The notes below the pieces were generated by a model, which saw nothing but the letters and a program-made list of their open reading frames with translations, did no database searches and was not told where the DNA came from. Shown here piece after piece: positions 14,383 to 22,753 of a DNA stretch of 64,000 nt. Location of the stretch: assembly GCF_027922005.1 (NCBI RefSeq), contig NZ_BSEV01000002.1, forward strand, positions 496,001 through 560,000, in the 5' to 3' direction. How positions within the stretch are numbered: position 1 is the first letter of the stretch; every line of letters begins with the position of its first letter. The translations under genes and the position numbers were made by a program. This stretch comes from Streptosporangium carneum. GTDB taxonomy: Bacteria; Actinomycetota; Actinomycetes; Streptosporangiales; Streptosporangiaceae.

Positions 14383-16137
14383 TCAGCGGCGCTCGCTCAC
14401 CACCAGCGCGCTGCCGCCTCCCCTCCTGGTCGGCTCGGCGACGGCCTGGAGCCTGCCGCCGCCGAGGAACTCGACGGCGGTGGCCGCGCCGATCTCCGGG
14501 TTCAGCGCGAAGCTGTGGCCCCTGAGCGTGAGATCTGCGCCGTGGCGATCGATGAACGCCTGTTCGGCCTGGGTCTGGGCGGTGTTGCGCTGTGTCGCGC
14601 GCGGAGCCGCGAGCGCCTCGGGCAGCGACATGCCGAAGTCCCAGCGGTTGACCAGGACCTGCAGCACGGTGGTGATGATCGTGGAACCGCCCGGCGAGCC
14701 GACCGCGAGCAGCGGCCTGCCCTCGGACAGGACGATCGTCGGGGACATGGAGGAGCGGGGCCGCTTGCCGGGGCCCGGCAGGTTGGGGTCGCCGGGTGCG
14801 GGGCCGAGGGTGAAGTCGGTCAGCTCGTTGTTGAGCAGGAAACCGCGGCCGGGCACGACGATGCCGTTGCCGCCGGTCGACTCGATGGTGAGGTTGTAGG
14901 CGACCACGTTCCCCCACCTGTCGGTCACCACCAGGTGGGTGGTCTCCGGCCCTTCGGCGGGCGTCGGCGTCGCCTGGGCAGGCGGCGGAGCCTGGCACGG
15001 CCCGTACGAACCGTCCGGGCTTCCCGGCGCGGCCGGGTGGGCGATCGCCCGCTCACCGATCAGACAGGCGCGCTCCTTGGCGAAACCGTCGGACAGCAGC
15101 TCCTTCAGCGGAACACCGGGGACGTCGCCGACGTACCTGGCCCGGTCGGCGAAGGCGAGCCTGGAGGCCTCCAGATACTCGTGCGGGCCGATCTTGGGCA
15201 GCGCCTCCAGGATGTTGAGCGCCTCGCCGACCGTGGAGCCTCCGGAGGAGGAGGGCGCCATGCCGTAGACATCCATGCCCTTGTAGGTGACCTTCGTCGG
15301 CGGACGCTCGACCGCCCGGTAGGCGGCCAGGTCGGACGGCTCCATCAGCCCTGGCCGCACGACGCGGGTGGCTCCGGGGGTGACCGGCGGCTTCTTGACG
15401 GTGGCCACGATCTCCGAGCCGAGGCGGCCGCCGTACAGCCAGTCGCCTCCGCGTCTGCCGAGCTGCCGGTAGGTCTCGGCGAGTTCGGGGTTGCGGAAGG
15501 TCGAGCCGACCGGGGGCGGGGCTCCGCCCGGGAGATACAGCTTGGCGGTCGAGGTGAAGTCCTTGAAGCGGGCGGCGTTCGCGGCGGTCTGGTCGTGGAA
15601 GGTCTGGTCGACCGTGAACCCCTTCGAGGCGACCTCCGCCGCGGGCCTGAGCGCCTGCTTGAGCGAGATCGTGCCGAACCGCCTCAGGGCCAGCTCCCAC
15701 TGCGCCACACTGCCCGGCACTCCGGCGGAAAGGCCGCTGGTCACCGCCTCGTCGAACGGGATCCCCTCCAGGGAGGAGGACGTCATCGCCCGGGGCGCCG
15801 TCTCCCTGCCGTCGATCGTGTGGACCTTCCGGTGCCGGGCGTCGTAGTAGACGAGGTAGCCGCCTCCGGCGAGCCCTGCCGAGTAGGGTTCGGTGACGCC
15901 GAGCGTGGCCGCCCCCGCGACGGCGGCGTCGATCGCGTTGCCGCCCTCGCGCAGCACCTGGAGCGCGGCCCTGCTGGCGTCCAGGTCGACGGTCGCGACC
16001 GCGCCGCCGTACCCCTCGGCGACGGGTTTCTTGACCGCCTGCGGCGACGGCGGCGAGGCGGCGGCGGGCCGTACGAGCAGGATCGAGCTTCCCGCCAGGA
16101 GCGCGGCGGCGAACATGGCTGAACGACGACTGATCAT
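14383..16137 (-). CDS. ggt: Gamma-glutamyltransferase
   Basis: 584 residues, exported. The N-terminus MISRRSAMF plus a hydrophobic stretch to about 28 is a signal peptide, possibly Tat-type because of the paired Arg. The enzyme is a self-cleaving N-terminal nucleophile hydrolase that moves the gamma-glutamyl group of glutathione and similar compounds. The cleavage point and nucleophile are Thr399 in GPE-TTHLVVTD. Large-subunit signatures GGNAIDAAVA (65-74) and SAGLAGGGYLVYY are present. In the small subunit SSMSPTIV and GSPGGSTII form the oxyanion and substrate region. The length is normal and there is no coupled neighbour. GT-rich leaders are not seen, so regulation is unknown. Confidence 0.93.
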   Translation of the reverse strand: MISRRSAMFAAALLAGSSILLVRPAAASPPSPQAVKKPVAEGYGGAVATVDLDASRAALQVLREGGNAIDAAVAGAATLGVTEPYSAGLAGGGYLVYYDARHRKVHTIDGRETAPRAMTSSSLEGIPFDEAVTSGLSAGVPGSVAQWELALRRFGTISLKQALRPAAEVASKGFTVDQTFHDQTAANAARFKDFTSTAKLYLPGGAPPPVGSTFRNPELAETYRQLGRRGGDWLYGGRLGSEIVATVKKPPVTPGATRVVRPGLMEPSDLAAYRAVERPPTKVTYKGMDVYGMAPSSSGGSTVGEALNILEALPKIGPHEYLEASRLAFADRARYVGDVPGVPLKELLSDGFAKERACLIGERAIAHPAAPGSPDGSYGPCQAPPPAQATPTPAEGPETTHLVVTDRWGNVVAYNLTIESTGGNGIVVPGRGFLLNNELTDFTLGPAPGDPNLPGPGKRPRSSMSPTIVLSEGRPLLAVGSPGGSTIITTVLQVLVNRWDFGMSLPEALAAPRATQRNTAQTQAEQAFIDRHGADLTLRGHSFALNPEIGAATAVEFLGGGRLQAVAEPTRRGGGSALVVSERR

Positions 16138-16272
16138 GATGGCCTCCCGCAGCCAGCTTGACTCAGCCGACCACCCCTGTCAGCCCCTCTGTCCGTACCT
16201 GGCCCTACCCCCTGCGACGTAGCCCGGCCTGCCTCCCAGGGCGGACGCGCAGGTCAGGGAGGTGGACGTAAA

Positions 16273-17418
16273 GTGCTGGACGTGCGCGCCCAACCCCGCT
16301 GGATCGTCCCGTTGCTCCCGCTGTCCGTGACGGCCGTCCAGGTCATGGGCTCCAGAGGGGTGCAGTGGAACCAGGTGCACAGCGCCGGGCTGATGCGGGT
16401 CGCGCTCGATCCGCCCGGCTACGCGCTGCTGCTCGCCGGACCGCTCGCCCTGACCGTACGGCGCCGGCACCCCGTGGTGACGCTGGTCGTGACCCAGATC
16501 GCCACCTGGGTCTACGTCGTTCTCGGATACTCCTACGGCCCGGTCTTCATCAGCCCCGTCATCGCGCTCTACAGCGCCGTCGCCGCCGGACACCGGCGCG
16601 CCGCCTGGCTGGCGGGCGGGCTGATGTACGTCTTCTTCTTCGGCTACGCGACCTGGTTCGCCGCCCTGCCGATCCCCCCGTGGTACCACAACCTGGCCGT
16701 GGCGGCCTTCATCGGCGTGGTGCTGGCCGCGGGCGAGTACGCCAGGGTCAGGCGCGAGCGGCTGGGCGAGCGCGAGCGCGTCGAGGAGGAGGAGTCCCGG
16801 CGGCAGGCCAGCGAGGAGCGGCTGACCATGGCCCAGGAGCTGCACGACGTGCTGGCGCACAACATCTCCCTCATCCACGTGCAGGCCTCGACGGCCCTGC
16901 ACCTGATCGACGACCACCCCGAGCAGGCGCGCACCGCCCTCACCACGATCAAACACGCCTCGAAGGACGTGCTGACGGAGATGCGCTCGGTGCTCAGCGT
17001 GCTCCGCGAGGGCGCGCCCCGCTCCCCCACCGCCGGGCTCGACCGGCTCGACGAGCTCGTCGAGCGCGCCGAGCAGAGCGGCCTGACGATCACCAGGCGG
17101 ATCTCCGGGCGGGTGCGGGCGCTGCCGCCGGGGACGGACAGGGCCGGATACCGCATCGCGCAGGAGGCCCTGACCAACGCCGCCAGGCACGCGCCGGGCG
17201 CGGCGGTCACGGTGCTGCTGGAGTACGGCCCCGACGAGCTGCTGATCCGGGTCACCGACTCGGGCGGCACGGGTCCCGGCGAGAGCCTGGGCGGCGGGAA
17301 CGGCATCCCCGGCATGCGGGAGCGCGCCTCCGCCCTCGGGGGCACGCTGACCGCAGGCCATCACGGACGGGGCTTCCGCGTCGAGGCGCGGTTGCCGATC
17401 CCGGAGGAACCCTCATGA
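16273..17418 (+). CDS. Two-component sensor histidine kinase (NarL/DesK class)
   Basis: 381 residues. Four to five transmembrane helices occupy about 10-155, with little sequence outside the membrane, so the signal is probably sensed in the membrane. A coiled region (160-185) leads to the HisKA_3 phospho-acceptor His191 in AQELHDVLAHNIS. The HATPase domain has the N box in AQEALTNAARHA and the G box in GGGNGIPGMRERASALGG. The GTG start is preceded by GGGAGGTGG at eight bases. The stop overlaps the response regulator start by ATGA, so the two form one transcription unit. The stimulus is unknown. Confidence 0.92.
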   Translation: MLDVRAQPRWIVPLLPLSVTAVQVMGSRGVQWNQVHSAGLMRVALDPPGYALLLAGPLALTVRRRHPVVTLVVTQIATWVYVVLGYSYGPVFISPVIALYSAVAAGHRRAAWLAGGLMYVFFFGYATWFAALPIPPWYHNLAVAAFIGVVLAAGEYARVRRERLGERERVEEEESRRQASEERLTMAQELHDVLAHNISLIHVQASTALHLIDDHPEQARTALTTIKHASKDVLTEMRSVLSVLREGAPRSPTAGLDRLDELVERAEQSGLTITRRISGRVRALPPGTDRAGYRIAQEALTNAARHAPGAAVTVLLEYGPDELLIRVTDSGGTGPGESLGGGNGIPGMRERASALGGTLTAGHHGRGFRVEARLPIPEEPS

Positions 17419-18062
17419 TCAAAATTGTTCTCGCCGACGACCAGGCGCTGGTCAGGGCCGGTTTCCGCGCTCTGCTCGACGCCCAGCCCGGGATGACCGT
17501 GGTCGCCGAGGCCTCCGACGGGGCCCAGGCCCTGCGCCTGGCCGCCGAGCACGAGCCCGACGTGGTCCTGATGGACATCCGCATGCCGGGCATGGACGGC
17601 CTGACCGCGACCAGGGAGATGCCGCCGGGACCGAGGATCATCATCCTGACCACCTTCGAGCTCGACGAGTACGTCTTCGAGGCCCTGCGCAACGGCGCCA
17701 GCGGCTTCCTGGTCAAGGACACCGAGCCCGCCGAGCTCATCCAGGCCGTCCGCGTCGTCGCGGACGGCGACGCGCTGCTCTCCCCCGGCGTGACCCGCCG
17801 CCTGATCGCCGAGTACGCCAGCCGGGCCAAGACGCCCGACCCCTCCCACGACCTCGGCCTGCTCACCGACCGCGAACGCGAGGTCCTCGCCCTGGTCGGC
17901 ACGGGCATGACCAACGACGAGATCGCCCAGAAGCTCTTCATGAGCCCGGCGACCGCCAAGACCCACGTCAGCCGCGCCATGATGAAACTGCACGCCCGCG
18001 ACCGCGCCCAGCTCGTCGTCGTCGCCTACGAGTCAGGCCTGGTCCGCCCCGGCTGGCTCTGA
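17415..18062 (+). CDS. NarL/FixJ-family response regulator
   Basis: 215 residues. The receiver domain has acidic residues Asp8-Asp9, phospho-acceptor Asp54 in VVLMDIRMPGMDG, Thr in ILTTFELDEY and Lys in FLVKDTEP. The output is a LuxR-type helix-turn-helix at about 150-210 (LTDREREVLALVGTGMTNDEIAQ). It is coupled to the sensor kinase directly upstream and is its cognate regulator. Targets cannot be told from the window. Confidence 0.93.
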   Translation: MIKIVLADDQALVRAGFRALLDAQPGMTVVAEASDGAQALRLAAEHEPDVVLMDIRMPGMDGLTATREMPPGPRIIILTTFELDEYVFEALRNGASGFLVKDTEPAELIQAVRVVADGDALLSPGVTRRLIAEYASRAKTPDPSHDLGLLTDREREVLALVGTGMTNDEIAQKLFMSPATAKTHVSRAMMKLHARDRAQLVVVAYESGLVRPGWL

Positions 18063-18146
18063 TCCCAGGTCGGGGGAAAAGCCGCACGCCGTCACGACAT
18101 GTCGACGATACTGTGCGTGTTCACGAGGACACGAAGGGAAATACTC

Positions 18147-18803
18147 ATGCTCATGATGTCACGACGACGCACCGCCAGCCTGAGGCCCACTCCCGAGACC
18201 GCGTCCTACCCCCTGCCCGGTACGGCACGCGAGCTGTTCGACGCGCTCCCGCAGCTTCCCGGGCTCCGCACTGAGATCATCGACGGGAGACTGATAGTGA
18301 GCCCGGTGGGCACCCCCGAGCATGCCAGGATCGCGATGCGCCTGTACGGCGCGCTCCTTCCCCTCATCGAGGAGAGGGACTTGGACGGATTCAGCGGCAA
18401 CGTCGACGTCTGTGTCGACGGCCCCCGCGAACCCGTCGAGCCCGACTTCGTACTGGCCCCGGCCGACTGCCCCCGCCGGGGGGAGCGCGAGTTGCTCTCC
18501 TCCGGCCTGCTGATGGTGGCCGAGATCGTCTCGCCCGGCAGCGTCGGCGACGACCGCGACAGGAAACCCGGCCTGTACGCCCTCGGACAGGTCCCGGTGG
18601 TCGTCATCATCGACCCGGTGGCCACACCCGCCATCGTGACGGTGCTCAGCGACCCGAAGGACGACGTCTACCTGACCTCGACCCGCGTCGCGATCGGCGC
18701 GACCGTGCACCTTCCCGACCCGGTCGGCTTCACGCTCGACACCTCGATCTTCGCCGAGGCCCTGGACCGCCCTGACGGTCCGCCCCTGACGGTCCGCCCC
18801 TGA
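18147..18803 (+). CDS. Uma2-family (DUF820) putative endonuclease
   Basis: 218 residues from ATG 18147, which has AAGGGA eight bases upstream; a longer frame begins at 18099. The PD-(D/E)XK-like Uma2 fold is seen as LRTEIIDGRLIVSPVGTPEHAR, then VEPDFVLAP (candidate catalytic Asp), then MVAEIVSPGSVGDDRDRKPGLYA (candidate E/D and K). The family is abundant in actinomycetes and cyanobacteria; the biological role is not settled and DNA cleavage is inferred from fold. The last codons run into a 14-bp tandem repeat, which sets the RPDGPPLTVRP end. Confidence 0.82.
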   Translation: MLMMSRRRTASLRPTPETASYPLPGTARELFDALPQLPGLRTEIIDGRLIVSPVGTPEHARIAMRLYGALLPLIEERDLDGFSGNVDVCVDGPREPVEPDFVLAPADCPRRGERELLSSGLLMVAEIVSPGSVGDDRDRKPGLYALGQVPVVVIIDPVATPAIVTVLSDPKDDVYLTSTRVAIGATVHLPDPVGFTLDTSIFAEALDRPDGPPLTVRP

Positions 18804-18811
18804 CGCTCCGC
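18770..18811. repeat. 14-bp tandem repeat, three copies, across the Uma2 stop codon
   Basis: CCTGACGGTCCGCC at 18770-18783 and 18784-18797, then CCTGACGCTCCGCC at 18798-18811. The stop codon lies inside the third copy, so repeat number alters the C-terminus of the protein. Confidence 0.85.
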
Positions 18812-19051
18812 CTCTGCGGACGACGTCCCGGATCCGGCACCGCGCGCCGCCGGGACGCACGAGACAGGCGCCGGAGCACCACGACCAGCCGAGGGCGGGG
18901 CCGTCCGCCTCGAACCACCCTCGGCGTCCCACACTCCAGGTGACGCGTTCGCAGCCCACCGCAGAACCGCTCACAGCCCCCCGAACGCTCTAAATTCCCG
19001 CCGTTTCCGGCATTTAGCCCTTTCCAGGCAAAACCTCACACTCCCCAAGAC

Positions 19052-19080
19052 TTGACGCACCCAACACGCCGTGTTTAGGT
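19052..19080 (+). promoter_or_regulatory. Promoter of the iron-regulated operon
   Basis: TTGACG (19052-19057), a 17-base spacer, then TTAGGT (19075-19080) as -10. The -10 is also the left arm of the first iron box, so a bound repressor would block RNA polymerase. Confidence 0.65.
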
Positions 19081-19093
19081 ATGCCTTGCCTAA
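19075..19093. promoter_or_regulatory. DtxR/IdeR iron box 1
   Basis: A 19-bp dyad with arms TTAGGT and GCCTAA, matching the DtxR/IdeR consensus (TTAGGTTAGGCTAACCTAA) at most positions. It overlaps the -10 region, as expected for iron-dependent repression. Confidence 0.8.
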
Positions 19094-19094
19094 T

Positions 19095-19113
19095 AAAACT
19101 TAGGCTTACCTAA
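19095..19113. promoter_or_regulatory. DtxR/IdeR iron box 2
   Basis: The right part reads TTAGGCTTACCTAA (19100-19113), again the DtxR/IdeR pattern, with a weaker left arm. Its position just after the predicted start point allows two repressor dimers to bind in tandem. Confidence 0.7.
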
Positions 19114-19125
19114 TTCTGGAGTGCG

Positions 19126-19761
19126 ATGTCCCCGGGAAGCACGTCGCTGGAACGTGCCAAAGCGCTGCTCTACCGTTGGCCCGCCGACTTCACCGGCTTC
19201 TCCGCGGACCTGCTGCTGACGGACGCCGCACTCACGTTCCGGGGCACGGTGAGGATCGAGGCCGGTCGGCCCGCCGAGCCGGAGATCACGCTTGAGGGCG
19301 CGAGCGACGAGCAGGTCGGCTGGGTGGCACGGCAGCTCACCTCCCTGGTCACGCACCGCAGTGCCCGTCACGAGGACGACGAGGCCGGGCTGACCGTCAC
19401 CGAGGACTCCACGGACCATCCGCTCGGGGTCCTGGTCACGACGGACGACAGGTTCGGGTCGACCTACCGGATCCGGGGCGACTGGATCACCGAGATCACC
19501 CGGCACACGCCGTCGACGACCGTCAGGGTCTACGTGGTCAACCGCGTGACGACCTCTGACGGCAGGTTCCTCCCCTGCCACCTCGCCGCCACGCTCAGCG
19601 ACCCGGAGACCGGTGCCATCACCGGGCTCGAACTGCTGGACGAGCGGTACGTCGAGGTGGACGGGGTGATGCTTCCGGCCAGGCGGTCGGTTGTCAGCCA
19701 GAGCTCGCGCGGGGTCGTCACCCGGGTCGTCGAGCTCGGCGCACATGGAAAGGCAGAATGA
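19126..19761 (+). CDS. DUF3386-family protein, first gene of the heme-uptake operon
   Basis: 211 residues with no signal peptide or membrane helix. The pattern RWPADFTGFSADLLL near the start and PCHLAATLSDPETGAITGLELLDERYVEVDGVMLPARR near the end fits DUF3386. The family is poorly studied and is found in cyanobacteria and actinobacteria. Here it is the promoter-proximal gene under two iron boxes and is coupled (ATGATGA) to the substrate-binding lipoprotein. A role in cytoplasmic handling of the imported iron compound or heme is inferred from context only. GGAG precedes the ATG. Confidence 0.75.
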   Translation: MSPGSTSLERAKALLYRWPADFTGFSADLLLTDAALTFRGTVRIEAGRPAEPEITLEGASDEQVGWVARQLTSLVTHRSARHEDDEAGLTVTEDSTDHPLGVLVTTDDRFGSTYRIRGDWITEITRHTPSTTVRVYVVNRVTTSDGRFLPCHLAATLSDPETGAITGLELLDERYVEVDGVMLPARRSVVSQSSRGVVTRVVELGAHGKAE

Positions 19762-20738
19762 TGAAGCACGGTTTGACCGTCCTGCTGGCCGCGGGAGCAC
19801 TCGCCATGGCGGGCTGCGCGGGCACGGCGGAGCCCCCGGCGAAGGCGGCGGAGCAGGCGGCCCCCTCGCCGGCGCAGGCCCAGAGCGCGCCGCAGGCCCA
19901 GGGACTCCCGGTCACCGTGCAGTCGGCGGACGGCAAGCAGGTCGAGGTGAAGGACGCCTCGAAGATCATCCCGTTGACGGGAGACGTCGCCGAGATCGTG
20001 TTCGCGCTCGGCCTGGCCGACAAGGTCGTGGGCGTCGACCTGTCGGCGACGGGCCTGCCGGAGGCCCGGCAGAAGCCGCAGATCGGCTACCAGCGGGCGC
20101 TGGCCGCCGAGGGCATCCTCTCGCTCAGGCCGACCGTGCTCGTCGGCACCGAGGAGGCGGGTCCCCCGCAGGTGATCGACCAGCTCAGGGGCGCGGGCAT
20201 CCCGGTCGTGACGGTGTCCTCGGGAGCGGGAGGCGTGGACGAGGTCCCCGGCAAGATCGAACTCATCGGCAAGGCCCTCGGCGTAGCGGACAAGGGCGCG
20301 GAGCTGGCGGCGAAGACGAAGGCGGAGATCGACGCCGCCAGGGCGAAGGCCACCGGCACGGAGAAGGCGCGGGTCGCCTTCCTCTATCTCCGCGGCCAGT
20401 CCAAGACCTACCAGCTCGGCGGCGCGGGCACCAGGGCGGACGCGATGATCGCCGCCGCCGGCGCGGAGGACGCGGGCACCGCCGCCGGGGTCAAGGGCTA
20501 CAAGCCGATCACGGCGGAGGCCATGGTGAAGGCCGCCCCCGACCACATCCTCGTGATGTCCATGGGCCTGGAGTCGGTCGGCGGCGTCGAAGAACTGCTC
20601 AAGCTGCCCGGCGTGGCCGAGACCCCGGCGGGCAAGAACCGGCGGGTCGTCTCGCTGGACGACCTGGAGCTGCTCGGTATGGGCCCGCGCACCGGCCAGG
20701 CGATCGACAAGCTCGTCACGGCCTTCCAGCAGCGGTGA
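19758..20738 (+). CDS. hmuT: Heme/hemin ABC transporter substrate-binding lipoprotein
   Basis: 326 residues. The signal peptide ends in the lipobox LAMAGC, so Cys20 is lipidated. An Ala/Gln/Pro linker (about 21-50) is followed by a helical-backbone substrate-binding fold (cluster A-II / TroA type): IIPLTGDVAEIVFALGLADKVVGVD, then QIGYQRALAAEGILSLRPTVLVG and VIDQLRGAGIPVV. The GYQRALAAEGILSLRP segment is typical of HmuT rather than of siderophore or B12 binders. It delivers ligand to the permease encoded next. The stop overlaps the permease leader codons. Cobalamin or another metallophore cannot be fully excluded. Confidence 0.85.
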   Translation: MMKHGLTVLLAAGALAMAGCAGTAEPPAKAAEQAAPSPAQAQSAPQAQGLPVTVQSADGKQVEVKDASKIIPLTGDVAEIVFALGLADKVVGVDLSATGLPEARQKPQIGYQRALAAEGILSLRPTVLVGTEEAGPPQVIDQLRGAGIPVVTVSSGAGGVDEVPGKIELIGKALGVADKGAELAAKTKAEIDAARAKATGTEKARVAFLYLRGQSKTYQLGGAGTRADAMIAAAGAEDAGTAAGVKGYKPITAEAMVKAAPDHILVMSMGLESVGGVEELLKLPGVAETPAGKNRRVVSLDDLELLGMGPRTGQAIDKLVTAFQQR

Positions 20739-20740
20739 GC

Positions 20741-21841
20741 ATGCCGAAGACCGCGGCGCGGGCGTCCCACAGCGCCCCCGCCGCCACCGACGTCCGGACC
20801 GGGGAGGCGGCGCACGCGGCCGCGCCCCGGTCCGGGCGCGCGGTGTTCAGGAACGCGCTGATCCCCGCCCTCGCGGTGTTGCTCGCCACGCTTTGCGTCG
20901 CGTCCGCGGGGATCGGCGCGGTCGCGGTGCCGTTCGAAGAGGTGGCTGGTTCCCTCTTCGGCGGCACCGGCCCGCACGACGCCGTGCTGTGGCAGATCCG
21001 CTTCCCGCGCGTGGCGCTCTCCGTGCTGATCGGCGCGTCGCTCGGCGTCGCGGGAGCCGCCATGCAGGGCGTGTTCGGCAACCCCCTCGCCGAGCCCGGC
21101 GTCATCGGCGTCTCCTCAGGGGCGGCCGTCGGCGCGGTCGGCACGATCGTGCTGGGCTTCAGCGCCTTCGGCGAGTGGTCGGTGACCGTGGCCGCCTTCC
21201 TGGGCGGGCTGATCGCCACCTTCGTCGTCTACCTGCTGTCCCGCTCGAACGGCAGGACCGAGGTCGTCACCCTGGTGCTCACCGGCATCGCGGTGAACGC
21301 CGTCGCGGGAGCGGTCGTCGGCCTGCTGACGTTCCTGGCCGACGACGCCCAGCTGCGTTCCATCTCCTTCTGGAGCCTGGGCAGCCTCGGCGGCGCGACC
21401 TGGCCGGTGGTGGCCGGGGTGCTTCCGTTCGCCGTCGCGGGGCTGGTGCTGGTCCCGCTCTTCGCGAGAGCGCTGGACGTGCTCGCGCTGGGCGAGCGGA
21501 GCGCCCGGCACCTGGGGGTGGACACCGAGCGGATCCGCCTCGGCGTGATCCTGCTGGCCGCGCTGCTGACCGGCGCGGCCGTCGCGGCGGCCGGGATCAT
21601 CGGTTTCGTCGGACTGGTCGTGCCGCACCTGGTCCGCCTGGTCGCGGGGCCGGGACACCGGGTGCTGCTGCCCGCCTCCGCCCTGGCGGGAGCCATCGTG
21701 CTGCTGGCGGCCGACCTGGTCGCGCGGACCGTCGCGGTCCCCGCGGAGTTGCCGATCGGTGTGCTCACCGCCCTGCTCGGCGGACCGTTCTTCCTGTGGC
21801 TGCTTCGCCGTACCCGGGCCGGGCAGGGAGGTTGGGCATGA
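20741..21841 (+). CDS. hmuU: Heme ABC transporter permease (FecCD family)
   Basis: 366 residues with about ten transmembrane helices. FecCD signatures are visible: LWQIRFPRVALSVLIGASLGVAGAAMQG, NPLAEPGVIGVSSGAA, GIIGFVGLVVPHLVRL and ELPIGVLTALLGGPFFLWLL. It forms the membrane channel of the importer. The start is taken as ATG 20741; a GTG two codons earlier (20735) overlaps the hmuT stop and is equally possible. The cytoplasmic N-terminus of about 35 residues is longer than usual. The stop overlaps hmuV by ATGA. Confidence 0.9.
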   Translation: MPKTAARASHSAPAATDVRTGEAAHAAAPRSGRAVFRNALIPALAVLLATLCVASAGIGAVAVPFEEVAGSLFGGTGPHDAVLWQIRFPRVALSVLIGASLGVAGAAMQGVFGNPLAEPGVIGVSSGAAVGAVGTIVLGFSAFGEWSVTVAAFLGGLIATFVVYLLSRSNGRTEVVTLVLTGIAVNAVAGAVVGLLTFLADDAQLRSISFWSLGSLGGATWPVVAGVLPFAVAGLVLVPLFARALDVLALGERSARHLGVDTERIRLGVILLAALLTGAAVAAAGIIGFVGLVVPHLVRLVAGPGHRVLLPASALAGAIVLLAADLVARTVAVPAELPIGVLTALLGGPFFLWLLRRTRAGQGGWA

Positions 21842-22593
21842 TCGACGCCGACTCCGTCTCGCTCTCCGTCGGCTCGACGCCGCTGTTGTCCGAGGTGTCG
21901 ATGCGGGTGGCCGCCGGCGAGCTGGTCGCGGTCGTCGGGCCGAACGGCGCGGGCAAGTCCTCGCTGCTGTCCGTGCTGGCCGGAGACGTCGCCCCGTCGT
22001 CGGGTTCGGTCACCCTGGACGGCCTCCCGCTGCGGTCGCTGCGCCCCGCCAGGCTGGCGCGCATGCGCGCGGTGCTTCCGCAGCGGGTCACGGTCGCCTT
22101 CCCGTTCACGGTCGCCGAGGTGGTCGCGATGGGCCTGTACGGCTCCCGCCTCACCGCCCCGGAAGAGGAGGAGGTCGTCAGCGGGGCCATGGCCGCCACG
22201 GACGTCGCCCACCTGGCGGGACGCGCCTATCCGACCCTGTCCGGAGGAGAGCAGGCCCGCGTCTCCCTGGCCAGGGTCCTGGCGCAGCGGGCTCCCGTGC
22301 TTCTGCTGGACGAGCCGACGGCGGCGCTGGACATCAGGCACCAGGAGCAGGTCATGGGCGTCGCCCGGGACCGTTCCCTGGCCGAGGACGCCGTCGCGGT
22401 CGTCCTGCACGACCTGAACCTCGCCGCGGCGTACGCCGACCGCGTGGTCGTCATGCGTTCGGGCGTCGTCGTCGCCGACGGCGCTCCCGCCGAGGTCCTC
22501 GCCTCCGACATGCTGAGCGAGGTGTACGGCTGCGCCGTCGACGTCCACCACGGCGACGGCGGCCTCATGGTCGCCCCTCGCCGCGCCCGCTGA
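21838..22593 (+). CDS. hmuV: Heme ABC transporter ATP-binding protein
   Basis: 251 residues. Walker A GPNGAGKS, Q-loop Gln in VLPQRVTVAF, signature LSGGEQARVSLAR, Walker B VLLLDEPTAALD and H-loop His in VVLHDLN are all intact, so it should drive import. The middle segment FPFTVAEVVAMG is the form seen in HmuV and FecE proteins. It ends the four-gene iron-regulated operon, and a short GC hairpin follows. Confidence 0.92.
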   Translation: MIDADSVSLSVGSTPLLSEVSMRVAAGELVAVVGPNGAGKSSLLSVLAGDVAPSSGSVTLDGLPLRSLRPARLARMRAVLPQRVTVAFPFTVAEVVAMGLYGSRLTAPEEEEVVSGAMAATDVAHLAGRAYPTLSGGEQARVSLARVLAQRAPVLLLDEPTAALDIRHQEQVMGVARDRSLAEDAVAVVLHDLNLAAAYADRVVVMRSGVVVADGAPAEVLASDMLSEVYGCAVDVHHGDGGLMVAPRRAR

Positions 22594-22600
22594 CCCGACG

Positions 22601-22616
22601 CCCGCCGTGCGGCGGG
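22601..22616 (+). terminator. Short GC hairpin after hmuV
   Basis: CCCGCC-GTGC-GGCGGG, eight bases after the stop codon. Small, with no T-run, so its termination strength is uncertain. Confidence 0.45.
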
Positions 22617-22753
22617 TGCGCCCCGCCCTGACGTTCCCGGAAACACCTCACACGGTGACCTTCCGAAGTCGTAAGGTTACGTACCGCTCCATCCGCTGGT
22701 CGGCGCGGCGCCGGTGGGGGGCGGGCGGCGGCCGGAGGCGACCCGGAGGCGGT

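Larger units (their letters stand above)
18804..19125. other. Regulatory gap before the heme-uptake operon
   Basis: The left two thirds hold nothing recognisable. The last 75 bases are AT-rich, unlike their surroundings, and carry a promoter and two iron boxes (separate entries). Confidence 0.6.

Noticed and set aside
14164..16122. A 652-codon plus-strand frame opposite ggt
   Set aside because: High-GC shadow frame; composition is Arg/Gly/Asp/Val-rich and ggt on the other strand has all family motifs.
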